Shown: positions 1 to 6,934 of the stretch, in pieces
How the letters are laid out: each line of letters opens with the position of its first letter
How positions within the stretch are numbered: the stretch's first letter is position 1
NCBI GenBank assembly: GCA_018262135.1
Contig: JAGTSD010000119.1
Span: forward strand, 1-10,491
Source of the DNA: Pseudomonadota bacterium
GTDB taxonomy: Bacteria; Pseudomonadota; Gammaproteobacteria; Competibacterales; Competibacteraceae
Reading direction: 5' to 3'
Length of the DNA stretch: 10,491 nucleotides
The notes under the pieces: generated by a model
The model's input: only the letters and a program-made list of their open reading frames with translations
What the model was told of the DNA's origin: nothing
Database searches by the model: none
Made by a program: the position numbers and the translations under genes

Positions 1-310
1 CCCCAGCGGCTCGCGCCTGCGCTTGCGGTACGCGCCAGGCGAACCGCCGGTGCTGGCGGTGAAGTTGCAGGAATTGTTTGGACTGGCCGATACGCCGTGC
101 ATCGCCGACGGGCGGATTCCGGTGACATTGCACCTGCTGTCGCCGGCGCAGCGGCCGATTCAGGTCACGCAGGATTTACGCGGCTTCTGGGAACGGACCT
201 ACGCCGAGGTCAAAAAGGAGTTGAAGGGCCGCTATCCCAAGCATCCCTGGCCCGACGATCCGTGGACCGCCACGCCGACTCAGCGCGCCAAGCCGGTCCG
301 AAAAACCTGA
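1..310 (+). CDS. hrpB: ATP-dependent helicase HrpB, C-terminal end (partial)
   Basis: The reading frame is open from the left edge (first full codon at base 2) to a TGA at 308-310, so only about the last 102 residues are present. HrpB is a DEAH-type superfamily 2 helicase whose cellular role is poorly defined. The helicase motor itself lies outside the window. The visible part matches the conserved HrpB C-terminal domain: an early PSGSRL stretch, PPVLAVKLQELFGLADTP, a LLSPAQRPIQVTQDLRGFW block, the YAEVKKELKGRYPKHPWPDDP block, and the usual end TPTQRAKP. The end is intact and not frameshifted. An internal TTG at 23 could be misread as a start, but the family match begins before it. A weak G-U containing hairpin (322-342) follows the stop with no T-tract. 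Identity is confident; function of the family is known only in outline. Confidence 0.93.
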   Translation, partial: PSGSRLRLRYAPGEPPVLAVKLQELFGLADTPCIADGRIPVTLHLLSPAQRPIQVTQDLRGFWERTYAEVKKELKGRYPKHPWPDDPWTATPTQRAKPVRKT

Positions 311-321
311 TGGGCACAGAA

Positions 322-342
322 TCGTTGCTGGATCAGCGATGA
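322..342 (+). terminator. weak hairpin after hrpB, doubtful terminator
   Basis: About 9 bp of pairing (two of them G-U in RNA) closes a 3-base GAT loop, 11 bases after the hrpB stop codon. It is followed by AATGG, not a run of T, so it is not a classical intrinsic terminator. It is the only structure I see that could end the hrpB transcript before the oppositely oriented toxin gene. Confidence 0.2.
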
Positions 343-357
343 AATGGAAATCATCCG

Positions 358-651
358 TTAGGCCCGCGACTTCCAGTAACCGGGCCGGCGCTTTAGATGC
401 ATGATGGCAATCACGTCCACACGATCCTTGCTAGCGCGGTAGATGACGCCGTAAGGGAAACGCATGATTCGGCACTTTCTTATATTGTCTCCAATACAAC
501 GATAAAGAAGTGGATTTCTTCTAATACGGCAAATAGTGTCGTTTAATGCTTCCAGGAAACGTACTTCAAGACCAAGCTGTTGCTCTTTATAAAAGGCAGC
601 AACATAGTCGGCTTCCGCAAGCGCTTCTGGATGAAACCAGCACGGCTTCAT
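358..651 (-). CDS. type II toxin, RelE/ParE superfamily
   Basis: This 97-residue protein is the likely toxin of a two-gene addiction module. The family has a small RelE/ParE fold; members either cleave mRNA at the ribosome (RelE-like) or poison gyrase (ParE-like), and sequence alone does not decide which applies here. Visible family marks are the N-terminal FHPEALAEADYVAAFY helix region, the central RNPLLYRCIGDNIRKCRIMRF segment in two adjoining pieces, the RFPYGVIY strand at residues 64-71, and the C-terminal HLKRRPGYWKSR at 85-96. That combination (RFPY..IY then H..R.PGYW) is typical of ParE-type annotated toxins. Length is normal. The ATG overlaps the antitoxin stop as ATGA, so translation is coupled. 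Base composition is much lower in GC than the neighbours: 20/60 in bases 481-540 and 25/60 in 541-600. It appears intact. Confidence 0.88.
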   Translation of the reverse strand: MKPCWFHPEALAEADYVAAFYKEQQLGLEVRFLEALNDTICRIRRNPLLYRCIGDNIRKCRIMRFPYGVIYRASKDRVDVIAIMHLKRRPGYWKSRA

Positions 652-878
652 AAGTATTTTTTCTGAAGCTGGTCAAAAGCATCCTCAGCCGTAATCAGTT
701 GAACTTGGGCTTCATCTATTTCATGGCAGCGATGATGAATTTCTTTAATCCAATCGTCCGATACCGGAAAATCTTCTTCGTAATCCAAACTCTGCAAAAG
801 TACCTCCGCCAAATAGGCCCTGGAGGTTGAAGGTAACTTGAGTGCTCTTTCAGCAATATTCTTGATTTCGGCCTGCAT
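648..878 (-). CDS. antitoxin, addiction module component (PF09720-like)
   Basis: This 76-residue protein precedes the toxin gene and overlaps it by four bases (ATGA at 651-648). It resembles the small 'addiction module component' antitoxins (Unstab_antitox, PF09720/TIGR02574). These bind and neutralise a ParE/RelE toxin and are normally degraded quickly. Seen in the sequence: an N-terminal helix with ALKLPSTSRAYLAEVLLQSLD at residues 13-33 (conserved A-L-x-L-P...R..LA..LL.SLD pattern), an acidic linker, W43 in DDWIKEIHHRCHEID, and a C-terminal TAEDAFDQLQKKY helix. There is no obvious N-terminal DNA-binding domain, as usual in this group. The ATG at 878 has a good ribosome binding site, GGAGAG at 890-885, six bases upstream. 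GC is low like the toxin (26/60 in 661-720). Antitoxin-first order and coupling support a functional pair. Confidence 0.86.
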   Translation of the reverse strand: MQAEIKNIAERALKLPSTSRAYLAEVLLQSLDYEEDFPVSDDWIKEIHHRCHEIDEAQVQLITAEDAFDQLQKKYL

Positions 879-903
879 GATCCGCTCTCCAATCCGTGAT
901 CTG

Positions 904-949
904 GGGATGAATTTGCCTGAACAACCAAGCGTGCAAACAAATTCATCCC
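904..949. repeat. perfect 12-bp inverted repeat, 22-base spacer
   Basis: GGGATGAATTTG at 904-915 is the exact reverse complement of CAAATTCATCCC at 938-949. It lies between the icmF stop (968) and the antitoxin start (878). On the + strand the right arm runs straight into TTTTT (950-954), giving terminator-like geometry for a + strand transcript, although no + strand gene ends nearby and the loop is large. Read on the - strand it lies 26-71 bases upstream of the antitoxin ATG, where an autoregulatory operator is expected. It could be an operator, a transcript-end hairpin for icmF, or the trace of a small mobile repeat. The symmetry is certain; the role is not. Confidence 0.6.
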
Positions 950-967
950 TTTTTGAAAATACTCTAA

Positions 968-3900
968 CTACATATTTCTGCGATACTGCCCGCCGACTTC
1001 AAACAGCGCCGTCGTAATCTGGCCCAGCGAGCAGCAGCGCACTGCGTCCACCAGCACCGCGAACAGGTTCTCGTTTTGGATGGCGGCCTGTTTCAACCGC
1101 GCCAGCATCGGGCCGCTGTCCTTGCGGTTGCGTTCCTGGAAGTCTCGCAAACGCCGCAACTGGCTCTGTTTCTCCTCCTCGGTCGAGCGGGCCAGTTCGA
1201 TCTTCACGTCCTCATGCTTGGCGTGCGGGTTGCGGAAGGTATTGACGCCGATGATCGGCAACGAACCATCGTGCTTGAGGGTCTCGTAATACAGCGATTC
1301 CTCCTGAATCTTGCCGCGCTGGTAGCCGGTCTCCATCGCCCCCAGCACCCCACCGCGCTCGCTGATCCGCTCGAATTCCTGCAACACTGCCTCTTCCACC
1401 AGATCGGTCAGCTCCTCGATGATGAACGCGCCCTGGTTGGGGTTCTCGTTCTTCGCCAGACCCCATTCCTTGTTGATGATCAACTGCACCGCCATCGCCC
1501 GCCGCACCGATTGCTCGGTCGGGGTGGTGATCGCCTCGTCGTAAGCATTGGTGTGCAGCGAATTGCAGTTGTCGTAAATGGCGATCAGCGCCTGCAGAGT
1601 CGTGCGGATGTCGTTGAAATCCATTTCCTGGGCGTGCAGCGAACGGCCCGAGGTCTGAATGTGGTATTTCAGCTTCTGGCTGCGCTCGTTCGCGCCGTAC
1701 TTGTAGCGCATCGCCGTGGCCCAGATCCGCCGCGCCACCCGGCCCATCACCGAATATTCCGGGTCCATGCCGTTGCTGAAGAAGAACGACAGGTTCTGCG
1801 CGAAATCGTCGATGTGCATTCCGCGTGCTAAATAAGCCTCGACATAAGTGAAGCCATTGGCGAGCGTGAAGGCCAGTTGCGAAATCGGATTGGCGCCGGC
1901 TTCGGCGATGTGATAGCCGGAAATGGAGACCGAATAGAAATTCTTGACGCCGTGATGGACGAAGTACTCCTGAATGTCGCCCATCATCTTCAGTGCGAAC
2001 TCGGTGGAGAAGATGCAGGTATTCTGCCCCTGGTCTTCCTTGAGGATGTCGGCCTGCACCGTGCCGCGCACGTTTTCCAGCACCCATTCCTTGATTTTCT
2101 CGATCTCGTCGTCGGTCGGCGGGCGGTGGTTGTCGCGCTCGAACTTCTCGATCTGCTGATCGAAGGCGGTGTTGAAGAACATCGCCAGGATGATCGGGGC
2201 TGGCCCGTTGATGGTCATGGAAATCGACGTGGTGGGGCAACACACATCGAACCCCGAATACAGCACCTTCAGATCGTCCAGCGTGGCGATGGACACGCCA
2301 GAATTGCCGACCTTGCCGTAGATGTCCGGGCGCTCGTCGGGGTCGCAGCCGTACAGCGTCACCGAGTCGAAGGCGGTGGACAGCCGGGTGGCCTCGGCGT
2401 GCTCGGACAGCTTCTTGAAGCGGCGGTTGGTGCGGAACGGGTCACCCTCGCCGGCGAACATCCGGGTCGGGTCCTCGTTCTCCCGCTTGAAGGCGAACAC
2501 GCCGGCAGTGTACGGGAAGCTGCCCGGCAGATTCTCTTCCATCATCCAGCGCAGCAGTTCGCCGTGCTCTTCGAAGCGCGGCAGCGCCACCTTGGGAATG
2601 CGGGAGCCGGACAGCGAACGGCTGGTGAGTTTGGTGCGGATTTCCTTGTCGCGGATTTTCACCACGTACTCGTCGCCGCTGTAGCTTTCCTTTACCTGCG
2701 GCCACATGTCCACCAGCTTGCGGGCGTGCGGGTCAACCTGCCCCTCCACCCGCTCCAGCAGCGGCTCCAGATCCGTCACGGACTTGCCCTCGGCTTCCAG
2801 CAGGCCCATGACCGCCCGCAGTTGCTGGCGCTGGCGAATCAGCTTCACCTGCTCGTTCACCTGCTGGTGATAGCCGCGTGCGGTGTCAGCGATTTCGGCC
2901 AGGTAGCGGGCGCGGGCCGCCGGCACGATCACCGTCTTGCCGGTGGACGCCTTGCCGGAAACGGGCGCCAGCCGGCCGCTTTCCAGCTTCAGGCCCTTGT
3001 CCCGCAACAGCCCGGTCACGCCGTGATAGAGCGCGGTCAGGCCATCGTCGTTGAAGCGGGCGGCGATGGTGCCGTAGACCAGCATCTCCTCGGGCGACTG
3101 ACTGAAGGCCTTGTGATTGCGCTGCACCTGCTTGCGCACGTCGCGCAGCGCGTCCTCGGCGCCTTTGCGGTCGAATTTGTTGATCGCCACCGCATCGGCG
3201 AAATCCAGCATGTCGATCTTTTCCAACTGCGACGCCGCGCCGAATTCCGGGGTCATCACGTACAGCGACCGGTCCACCAGCGGCACGATGGCGGCGTCGC
3301 CCTGACCGATGCCGGAAGTTTCAACGATCAGCAGGTCGAAGCCGGCCAGCTTGCAAGCGGCCAGAATGTCGCCCAGGGTTTCCGGGACTTCGCTGCCGGC
3401 GGCGCGGGTCGCCAGCGAGCGCATGTACAGATTGGGGCCGGCGATGGCGTTCATGCGGATGCGGTCGCCCAGCAGCGCGCCGCCGGTCTTGCGCCGCGAC
3501 GGGTCGGCGGCGACGACGGCGATTTTCAGCCGGTCGTCCTGATCCAGCCGGAACCGCCGCACCAGTTCGTCGGTCAGCGACGATTTGCCGGAACCGCCGG
3601 TGCCAGTGATGCCGAGCACGGGCACGGCGCAGGTTTTGGCCTCGGTGAGGATTTGCTGGCGCAGTTGGGACCCGACGGCGTGGTTTTCCAGCGCGGTGAT
3701 CAACCGGGACAGCGCCCGCCAGTCGCCGGCCTTGATCTCGTCCAGAGTCTTGGGCGCGTACTCGCTGGGATCGGTATCGCAGATCGCCAGCATGTGATCA
3801 ATCATGCCCTGCAAGCCCATGGCCTGGCCGTCTTCCGGCGAGAAGATGCGGGTCACGCCGTAGTCGTGCAGCTCGCGGATTTCCTCGGGCACGATGACGC

Positions 3901-4240
3901 CGCCGCCGCCGCCGAACACCTTGATATTGTCGCCGCCACGCGCGCGCAGCAGATCAATCATATACTTGAAGAATTCGACGTGACCGCCCTGATAGGAACT
4001 CACGGCGATGCCCTGGGCGTCTTCCTGCAGAGCGGCGTTGACGATTTCCTCCACCGAGCGGTTGTGGCCGAGGTGGATGACTTCCGCGCCGCTGGCCTGG
4101 AGGATGCGGCGCATGATGTTGATGGAGGCGTCGTGACCATCGAACAGACTGGCGGCGGTGACGAAACGGATCTTGTGTTTGGGCTTGAGCTTGTCAACGC
4201 CGGGCATGGGGGATTTGAACTGGCTGACGACCGCGGACAT
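968..4240 (-). CDS. icmF: fused isobutyryl-CoA mutase with G-protein chaperone (IcmF)
   Basis: A complete 1090-residue IcmF, close to the family's usual length. It catalyses the coenzyme-B12-dependent isomerisation of isobutyryl-CoA and n-butyryl-CoA in the cytosol; some members also act on isovaleryl-CoA/pivalyl-CoA. Domains in order: B12-binding domain, about 20-155, with [10 protein letters not shown] (34-43; H36 is the expected lower cobalt ligand) and GGGG at 110-113; a MeaB/MeaI-like GTPase, about 200-420, with P-loop GTGGSGKS (213-220), [10 protein letters not shown] (245-254), ETSGIGQGD (307-315) and NKFD (354-357); a linker; and the TIM-barrel mutase, about 550-1090, with SISGYH (772-777). 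F595 and Q739 lie where methylmalonyl-CoA mutase has Tyr89 and Arg207, which indicates isobutyryl-CoA rather than methylmalonyl-CoA. The ATG at 4240 has GAGGAG (4255-4250) nine bases upstream. It is divergent from a BtuF-like gene. No frameshift or missing key residue seen. Confidence 0.96.
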   Translation of the reverse strand: MSAVVSQFKSPMPGVDKLKPKHKIRFVTAASLFDGHDASINIMRRILQASGAEVIHLGHNRSVEEIVNAALQEDAQGIAVSSYQGGHVEFFKYMIDLLRARGGDNIKVFGGGGGVIVPEEIRELHDYGVTRIFSPEDGQAMGLQGMIDHMLAICDTDPSEYAPKTLDEIKAGDWRALSRLITALENHAVGSQLRQQILTEAKTCAVPVLGITGTGGSGKSSLTDELVRRFRLDQDDRLKIAVVAADPSRRKTGGALLGDRIRMNAIAGPNLYMRSLATRAAGSEVPETLGDILAACKLAGFDLLIVETSGIGQGDAAIVPLVDRSLYVMTPEFGAASQLEKIDMLDFADAVAINKFDRKGAEDALRDVRKQVQRNHKAFSQSPEEMLVYGTIAARFNDDGLTALYHGVTGLLRDKGLKLESGRLAPVSGKASTGKTVIVPAARARYLAEIADTARGYHQQVNEQVKLIRQRQQLRAVMGLLEAEGKSVTDLEPLLERVEGQVDPHARKLVDMWPQVKESYSGDEYVVKIRDKEIRTKLTSRSLSGSRIPKVALPRFEEHGELLRWMMEENLPGSFPYTAGVFAFKRENEDPTRMFAGEGDPFRTNRRFKKLSEHAEATRLSTAFDSVTLYGCDPDERPDIYGKVGNSGVSIATLDDLKVLYSGFDVCCPTTSISMTINGPAPIILAMFFNTAFDQQIEKFERDNHRPPTDDEIEKIKEWVLENVRGTVQADILKEDQGQNTCIFSTEFALKMMGDIQEYFVHHGVKNFYSVSISGYHIAEAGANPISQLAFTLANGFTYVEAYLARGMHIDDFAQNLSFFFSNGMDPEYSVMGRVARRIWATAMRYKYGANERSQKLKYHIQTSGRSLHAQEMDFNDIRTTLQALIAIYDNCNSLHTNAYDEAITTPTEQSVRRAMAVQLIINKEWGLAKNENPNQGAFIIEELTDLVEEAVLQEFERISERGGVLGAMETGYQRGKIQEESLYYETLKHDGSLPIIGVNTFRNPHAKHEDVKIELARSTEEEKQSQLRRLRDFQERNRKDSGPMLARLKQAAIQNENLFAVLVDAVRCCSLGQITTALFEVGGQYRRNM

Positions 4241-4249
4241 GAAGGGAAT

Positions 4250-4255
4250 CTCCTC
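4250..4255 (-). promoter_or_regulatory. ribosome binding site of icmF
   Basis: GAGGAG on the - strand with a nine-base spacer to the ATG at 4240. It fixes the icmF start and suggests strong translation. Confidence 0.7.
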
Positions 4256-4459
4256 GGGGGTTGTTATGCGCTTAATGATACCGCTTTTACGAGGGCGCTG
4301 GCGGCGCGGCGGCGGGAGGGTCGCGCTACACTATGCCAAATAATCGCTAACCCCCGGCACGATGAAAACCGACAATTTATTCCCTCCTGTAAATTTTCCT
4401 GTGATGGCGCGAGCGGACAGCGCGGGGCCAGGGCGTCGAATTCATCCAACCCCTTGATC

Positions 4460-4483
4460 TGGATAATCAATATTTGTTATCCA
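4460..4483. repeat. 7-bp inverted repeat, candidate operator
   Basis: TGGATAA (4460-4466) and TTATCCA (4477-4483) are exact reverse complements separated by ten bases. The left arm contains a -10-like GATAAT. The element lies 51-74 bases upstream of the preferred ATG (4534) of the BtuF-like gene, a plausible site for a dimeric repressor. A 7-bp match can occur by chance in AT-rich DNA. Confidence 0.35.
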
Positions 4484-4533
4484 CCCACACCCTGATGCGT
4501 GCATACTTGGATTGCAATGTGGTTAAACGCAAG

Positions 4534-5358
4534 ATGGAGATCGAACCGGAGGTTTTGACCGACGCCCTCGGCGTCCGCCACCCGCCCGTCACCGCGCCTG
4601 CTCGCATCGTCTCGCTGGTGCCCAGCATCACCGAACTGCTGTTCGCGCTGGGACTGGAACAACAGATCGTGGGGCGTACCCACTATTGCATTCATCCCCA
4701 GCCAGCAATTGCGGCTATCCCCAGCGTCGGCGGCACCAAGAAGATCAGATATGCCCGGTTGCGCGCGCTGCAACCCACCCACGTCATTCTCAACGTGGAC
4801 GAAAACCCGCGCGAACTGGCAGAACGGCTGATGGCCGACGGGCTACAGGTGATCGTCACCCATCCGCTGGCTCCAGAAGACAATATCCCGCTTTATCGGC
4901 TGATCGGTGGCATTTTCAACCGTGTGGCGGAGGCGGAGAACCTGGCAACCCAGTTCGAGCAGGTCCTGGCGGCATTGCGGCAGGTCGCCTGGCCCCGGCG
5001 GCGGGTGCTGTATTTGATCTGGCGCGAGCCGTGGATGGGCGTCAGCCGGGATACCTACATCGCCCGTATGTTAGCGCTGGTGGGATGGGAGACGCTGCCG
5101 GCGGAATCGGAGACGCGCTATCCGACTTTGGCCATGGATCGTTCGCTGCTGGATGCCGCCGATCTGATCCTGTTCAGCAGCGAGCCGTATCGGTTCCAGC
5201 CGGCGGATTTGCAAGCTTTCGCCCGGGATTACGCCTGCCCGCTGGAAAAATTGCGGCTGATTGACGGGGAAATGACCTCTTGGTACGGCAGCCGGGCGAT
5301 TCAGGGGTTGCGCTATCTGGGTCAATTCGCCCGCGAGGTTGCTACGTCTTCTGACTGA
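4534..5358 (+). CDS. BtuF-like cobalamin-binding-type protein, no signal peptide
   Basis: A 274-residue protein of the helical-backbone metal receptor / periplasmic binding protein type 2 class (PF01497, BtuF-like), often annotated 'cobalamin-binding protein'. Seen: RIVSLVPSITELLFALGL (24-41), GRTHYCIHP (47-55), PSVGGTKK (63-70), NVDENPREL, THPLAPEDN, WREPWMGVSRDTYIARML (163-180), SSEPYRF (215-221) and DGEMTSWYGSRAIQGLRYL (244-262). Two binding lobes joined by a long helix are expected. There is no hydrophobic signal peptide or lipobox, so it should stay in the cytoplasm, unlike BtuF, which feeds the BtuCD transporter. No transporter genes adjoin. It is divergent from the B12 enzyme gene icmF, which fits a B12-handling role, but the ligand is inferred. 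Start choice: ATG 4534 leaves the family-like MEIEPEVLTDALG; ATG 4495 and TTG 4474 are in frame but lack ribosome binding sites and add unconserved residues. The site before 4534 is also weak. Confidence 0.83.
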   Translation: MEIEPEVLTDALGVRHPPVTAPARIVSLVPSITELLFALGLEQQIVGRTHYCIHPQPAIAAIPSVGGTKKIRYARLRALQPTHVILNVDENPRELAERLMADGLQVIVTHPLAPEDNIPLYRLIGGIFNRVAEAENLATQFEQVLAALRQVAWPRRRVLYLIWREPWMGVSRDTYIARMLALVGWETLPAESETRYPTLAMDRSLLDAADLILFSSEPYRFQPADLQAFARDYACPLEKLRLIDGEMTSWYGSRAIQGLRYLGQFAREVATSSD

Positions 5359-5373
5359 TAGCGGATCGAATTT

Positions 5374-6156
5374 TCATGCGCTGCCGCTGTTGCCCAGCAG
5401 ACGGCGGATCACCACCCCCGCCAGCATCACCCCGAACAGCGCCGGCAGGTAGGAAATCGTGCCGTTCACCGCGCGGGGCCGGCCCGGCGTGTCGCCACCG
5501 ACCGGTTGATGGGGCAGGGGAGGGCGGCGCGGTTCGTCGCTGTAGACCACCGGGTAATTCAGCGGCGCGTTCAGTTCCCGCAACTTGTGCCGCAACTCCC
5601 GCGCCAGCGGACACACCTGGGTCTGATTCAATTGCGCCACCCGCACCCGGCTGACGTCCAGACAGTTGCCCGCGCCAAGCGCCGAAATCACCGGCACGCC
5701 CTGACGATGGCAGGCCGCCACCAGCGCCGCCTTGCAGGCGATGCTATCAATACAGTCAGCGACAAAGTCATAAGCTGGTTGACTCCCCTCTCCTCTGGTG
5801 GGAGAGGGGTCGGGGGTGAGGGGGGCGACCAGCGCCCCCGCCGCTTCCGGCTGGAGAAACTCGCCGATCAGAGTCAGTTCGATAGTGGGATCAATGTCGC
5901 GCAACCGGTCGGCCATCACCGCGATCTTGGGTCGGCCCAGGGTGGAATGCAGCGCCAGCAGTTGCCGGTTGAGATTGGACGGGGAGACGACATCGTGATC
6001 CAGCAGGGTCAGCCGGCCAACGCCAGCCCGGCCCAGCGCTTCGGCAGCGTAACCCCCAACCCCGCCCAGCCCGGCCACCAGCACATGCGCCGCCCGCAAC
6101 CGGGCCAGACCCTCGGCCCCAATCAGAATTTCAGTCCGGGCGTGCGGATGCGACAT
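5374..6156 (-). CDS. tcdA: tRNA threonylcarbamoyladenosine dehydratase (TcdA/CsdL family)
   Basis: An E1-like ATP-dependent enzyme of 260 residues. The family cyclises t6A37 of ANN-decoding tRNAs to ct6A in the cytosol through an adenylated intermediate. Seen: nucleotide-binding GLGGVG (29-34), TLLDHDVVSPSNLNRQ (50-65) with the acidic and Arg residues of E1-like adenylation sites, DCIDSI (134-139), SALGAGNCLD (158-167), VYSDEP (204-209) and a closing hydrophobic ISYLPALFGVMLAGVVIRRLL helix region in which the chain ends normally. Start: ATG 6156 gives MSHPHARTEILIGAEG; an in-frame codon at 6189 would add 11 unconserved residues deeper inside tatD. Even so it overlaps the end of the tatD-like gene by 26 bases, so translation is probably coupled. 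Odd feature: residues 113-125 (LTPDPSPTRGEGS) are encoded by a palindromic repeat inserted in frame between the 'FLQPE' region and the DFVADCIDS strand, where E. coli TcdA has a short loop. Ends 15 bases from the convergent BtuF-like gene. Confidence 0.9.
   Translation of the reverse strand: MSHPHARTEILIGAEGLARLRAAHVLVAGLGGVGGYAAEALGRAGVGRLTLLDHDVVSPSNLNRQLLALHSTLGRPKIAVMADRLRDIDPTIELTLIGEFLQPEAAGALVAPLTPDPSPTRGEGSQPAYDFVADCIDSIACKAALVAACHRQGVPVISALGAGNCLDVSRVRVAQLNQTQVCPLARELRHKLRELNAPLNYPVVYSDEPRRPPLPHQPVGGDTPGRPRAVNGTISYLPALFGVMLAGVVIRRLLGNSGSA
5785..5824. repeat. short palindromic repeat inserted inside tcdA
   Basis: CCCCTCTCC (5785-5793) and GGAGAGGGG (5801-5809) form a perfect 9-bp stem with a 7-base loop, followed by CGGGGGTGAGGGGG (5811-5824). 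The coding strand reads LTPDPSPTRGEG, a peptide I recognise as the usual translation of a dispersed intergenic palindrome (core CCCCTCTCC...GGGAGAGGGG...GGGGTGAGG) found in many proteobacterial genomes. Here it lies in frame within a conserved gene. I see no second copy in the window. Confidence 0.7.
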
Positions 6157-6922
6157 CGGGCAGCCTGAACAGCCGGCGGGCGTTTGCACTGGTAGCGGCG
6201 GCGATTTCCGCCGGATCGGCGTTGCGCAGTTCGGCGATGCAGGCCAGCACCTCCGCCAGATACGCCGGCTCGTTGCGCTGGCCGGGGTGCGTGCTCAGGG
6301 GCTGGTCGGGCGCGTCAGTTTCCAGCAGGAACCCGTCCAGCGGCAGGATTTTCATCAAGCCGCGTAGCCGTGTCGCCTTCGGGTAGGTCAGCGGCCCGCC
6401 GAAACTGAGCAGGATACCCAGGTCCAGCAACCGCCGGGCCTGATCGGCGCTGCCGGAAAAGCTGTGCACCATGCCGCGCACCCCGGCGAACCGGCGCACC
6501 AGTTTGATCACGCGATCCACTGCATGGCGGGCGTGAATCACCACCGGCAGATCGTGGCGGCGGGCCAGCCGCAACTGCCCGGCGAAGTACTCCGCCTGAA
6601 GGTCGGGATCGAGGTCCGGTAAATAGCCATCCAGCCCGCACTCGCCGATGGCCACCGGTCGTTCCCGCGTCAGCCAGTTGGCCAGGTCGTCGAGGTGCTC
6701 CGGGCGATGTTCCGCCAGCCAGACCGGGTGCAGGCCGTAGCTGGGATACAGCCCCGGATAGCTGGCCGCGACCACCTTGAGCTTCGGCCAGAGCCGGGCG
6801 CTGACCGCTGCCAGTACCTGTGCTTCCATGCCGGCGGCGCGCGCTCGTTCATAGGCGGCATCGCGGTCGGCGTCGAAACTGGCATCGTCGAAGTGGTTGT
6901 GACTATCAATCAGCGCGAGCAT
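6131..6922 (-). CDS. TatD-family metal-dependent hydrolase (YjjV-like)
   Basis: A 263-residue TIM-barrel metallohydrolase of the TatD family, close in pattern to E. coli YjjV. Family members are metal-dependent deoxyribonucleases/exonucleases of the cytosol; the substrate of this branch is not well established. All expected metal ligands are visible: H8 and H10 in DSHNHFD, E94 in IGECGLD, H130 in VVIHAR, H153 in MVHSFSGS, and D203 in LLETDAPDQPL. GLHP at 63-66 and the GQRNEPAYL segment (214-222) are also typical. Length is normal and the chain intact. It starts 12 bases after the stop of the AraC-type regulator without a visible ribosome binding site, which suggests translational coupling, and its end overlaps tcdA. 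It is likely the middle gene of a three-gene operon. A specific role with tcdA is not implied by the sequence. Confidence 0.92.
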   Translation of the reverse strand: MLALIDSHNHFDDASFDADRDAAYERARAAGMEAQVLAAVSARLWPKLKVVAASYPGLYPSYGLHPVWLAEHRPEHLDDLANWLTRERPVAIGECGLDGYLPDLDPDLQAEYFAGQLRLARRHDLPVVIHARHAVDRVIKLVRRFAGVRGMVHSFSGSADQARRLLDLGILLSFGGPLTYPKATRLRGLMKILPLDGFLLETDAPDQPLSTHPGQRNEPAYLAEVLACIAELRNADPAEIAAATSANARRLFRLPDVASARPD

Positions 6923-6934
6923 CGGCGCAGCGCG

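Larger units (their letters stand above)
4241..4533. promoter_or_regulatory. divergent intergenic region between icmF and the BtuF-like gene
   Basis: These 293 bases should hold both divergent promoters. The half near icmF is GC-rich (4280-4330). The half from about 4330 has AT-rich stretches, including 4360-4400 and 4460-4480. A -10-like GATAAT lies at 4462-4467 on the + strand, but I see no convincing -35 box at the right distance. A short inverted repeat covers 4460-4483. I looked for the conserved B12-box core (GCCACTG or its complement) and did not find it, so there is no sign of a cobalamin riboswitch despite the B12-related neighbours. No small gene is supported here. Confidence 0.45.

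Noticed and set aside
879..967. Promoter TTGCAC (936-931, - strand) for the toxin-antitoxin genes
   Set aside because: The hexamer 17 bases downstream, AATTCA, matches the -10 consensus at only two positions; no better pair was found.
968..4240. Methylmalonyl-CoA mutase as the identity of the large mutase
   Set aside because: Single-chain fusion with an internal GTPase domain and Phe/Gln in place of Tyr/Arg at the substrate site match IcmF instead.
1877..4495. Very long open frame (872 codons) on the + strand opposite icmF
   Set aside because: It is antisense to a well-recognised gene in GC-rich DNA, is rich in His/Arg/Gln/Gly/Val with no family pattern, and is the usual shadow of codon bias.
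4241..4533. Cobalamin riboswitch between the two B12-related genes
   Set aside because: The B12-box core is absent on both strands and no matching paired structure is evident in either leader.
5359..5373. Shared terminator between the convergent BtuF-like and tcdA genes
   Set aside because: Only 15 bases separate the stop codons and no stem with a T-run is visible there.
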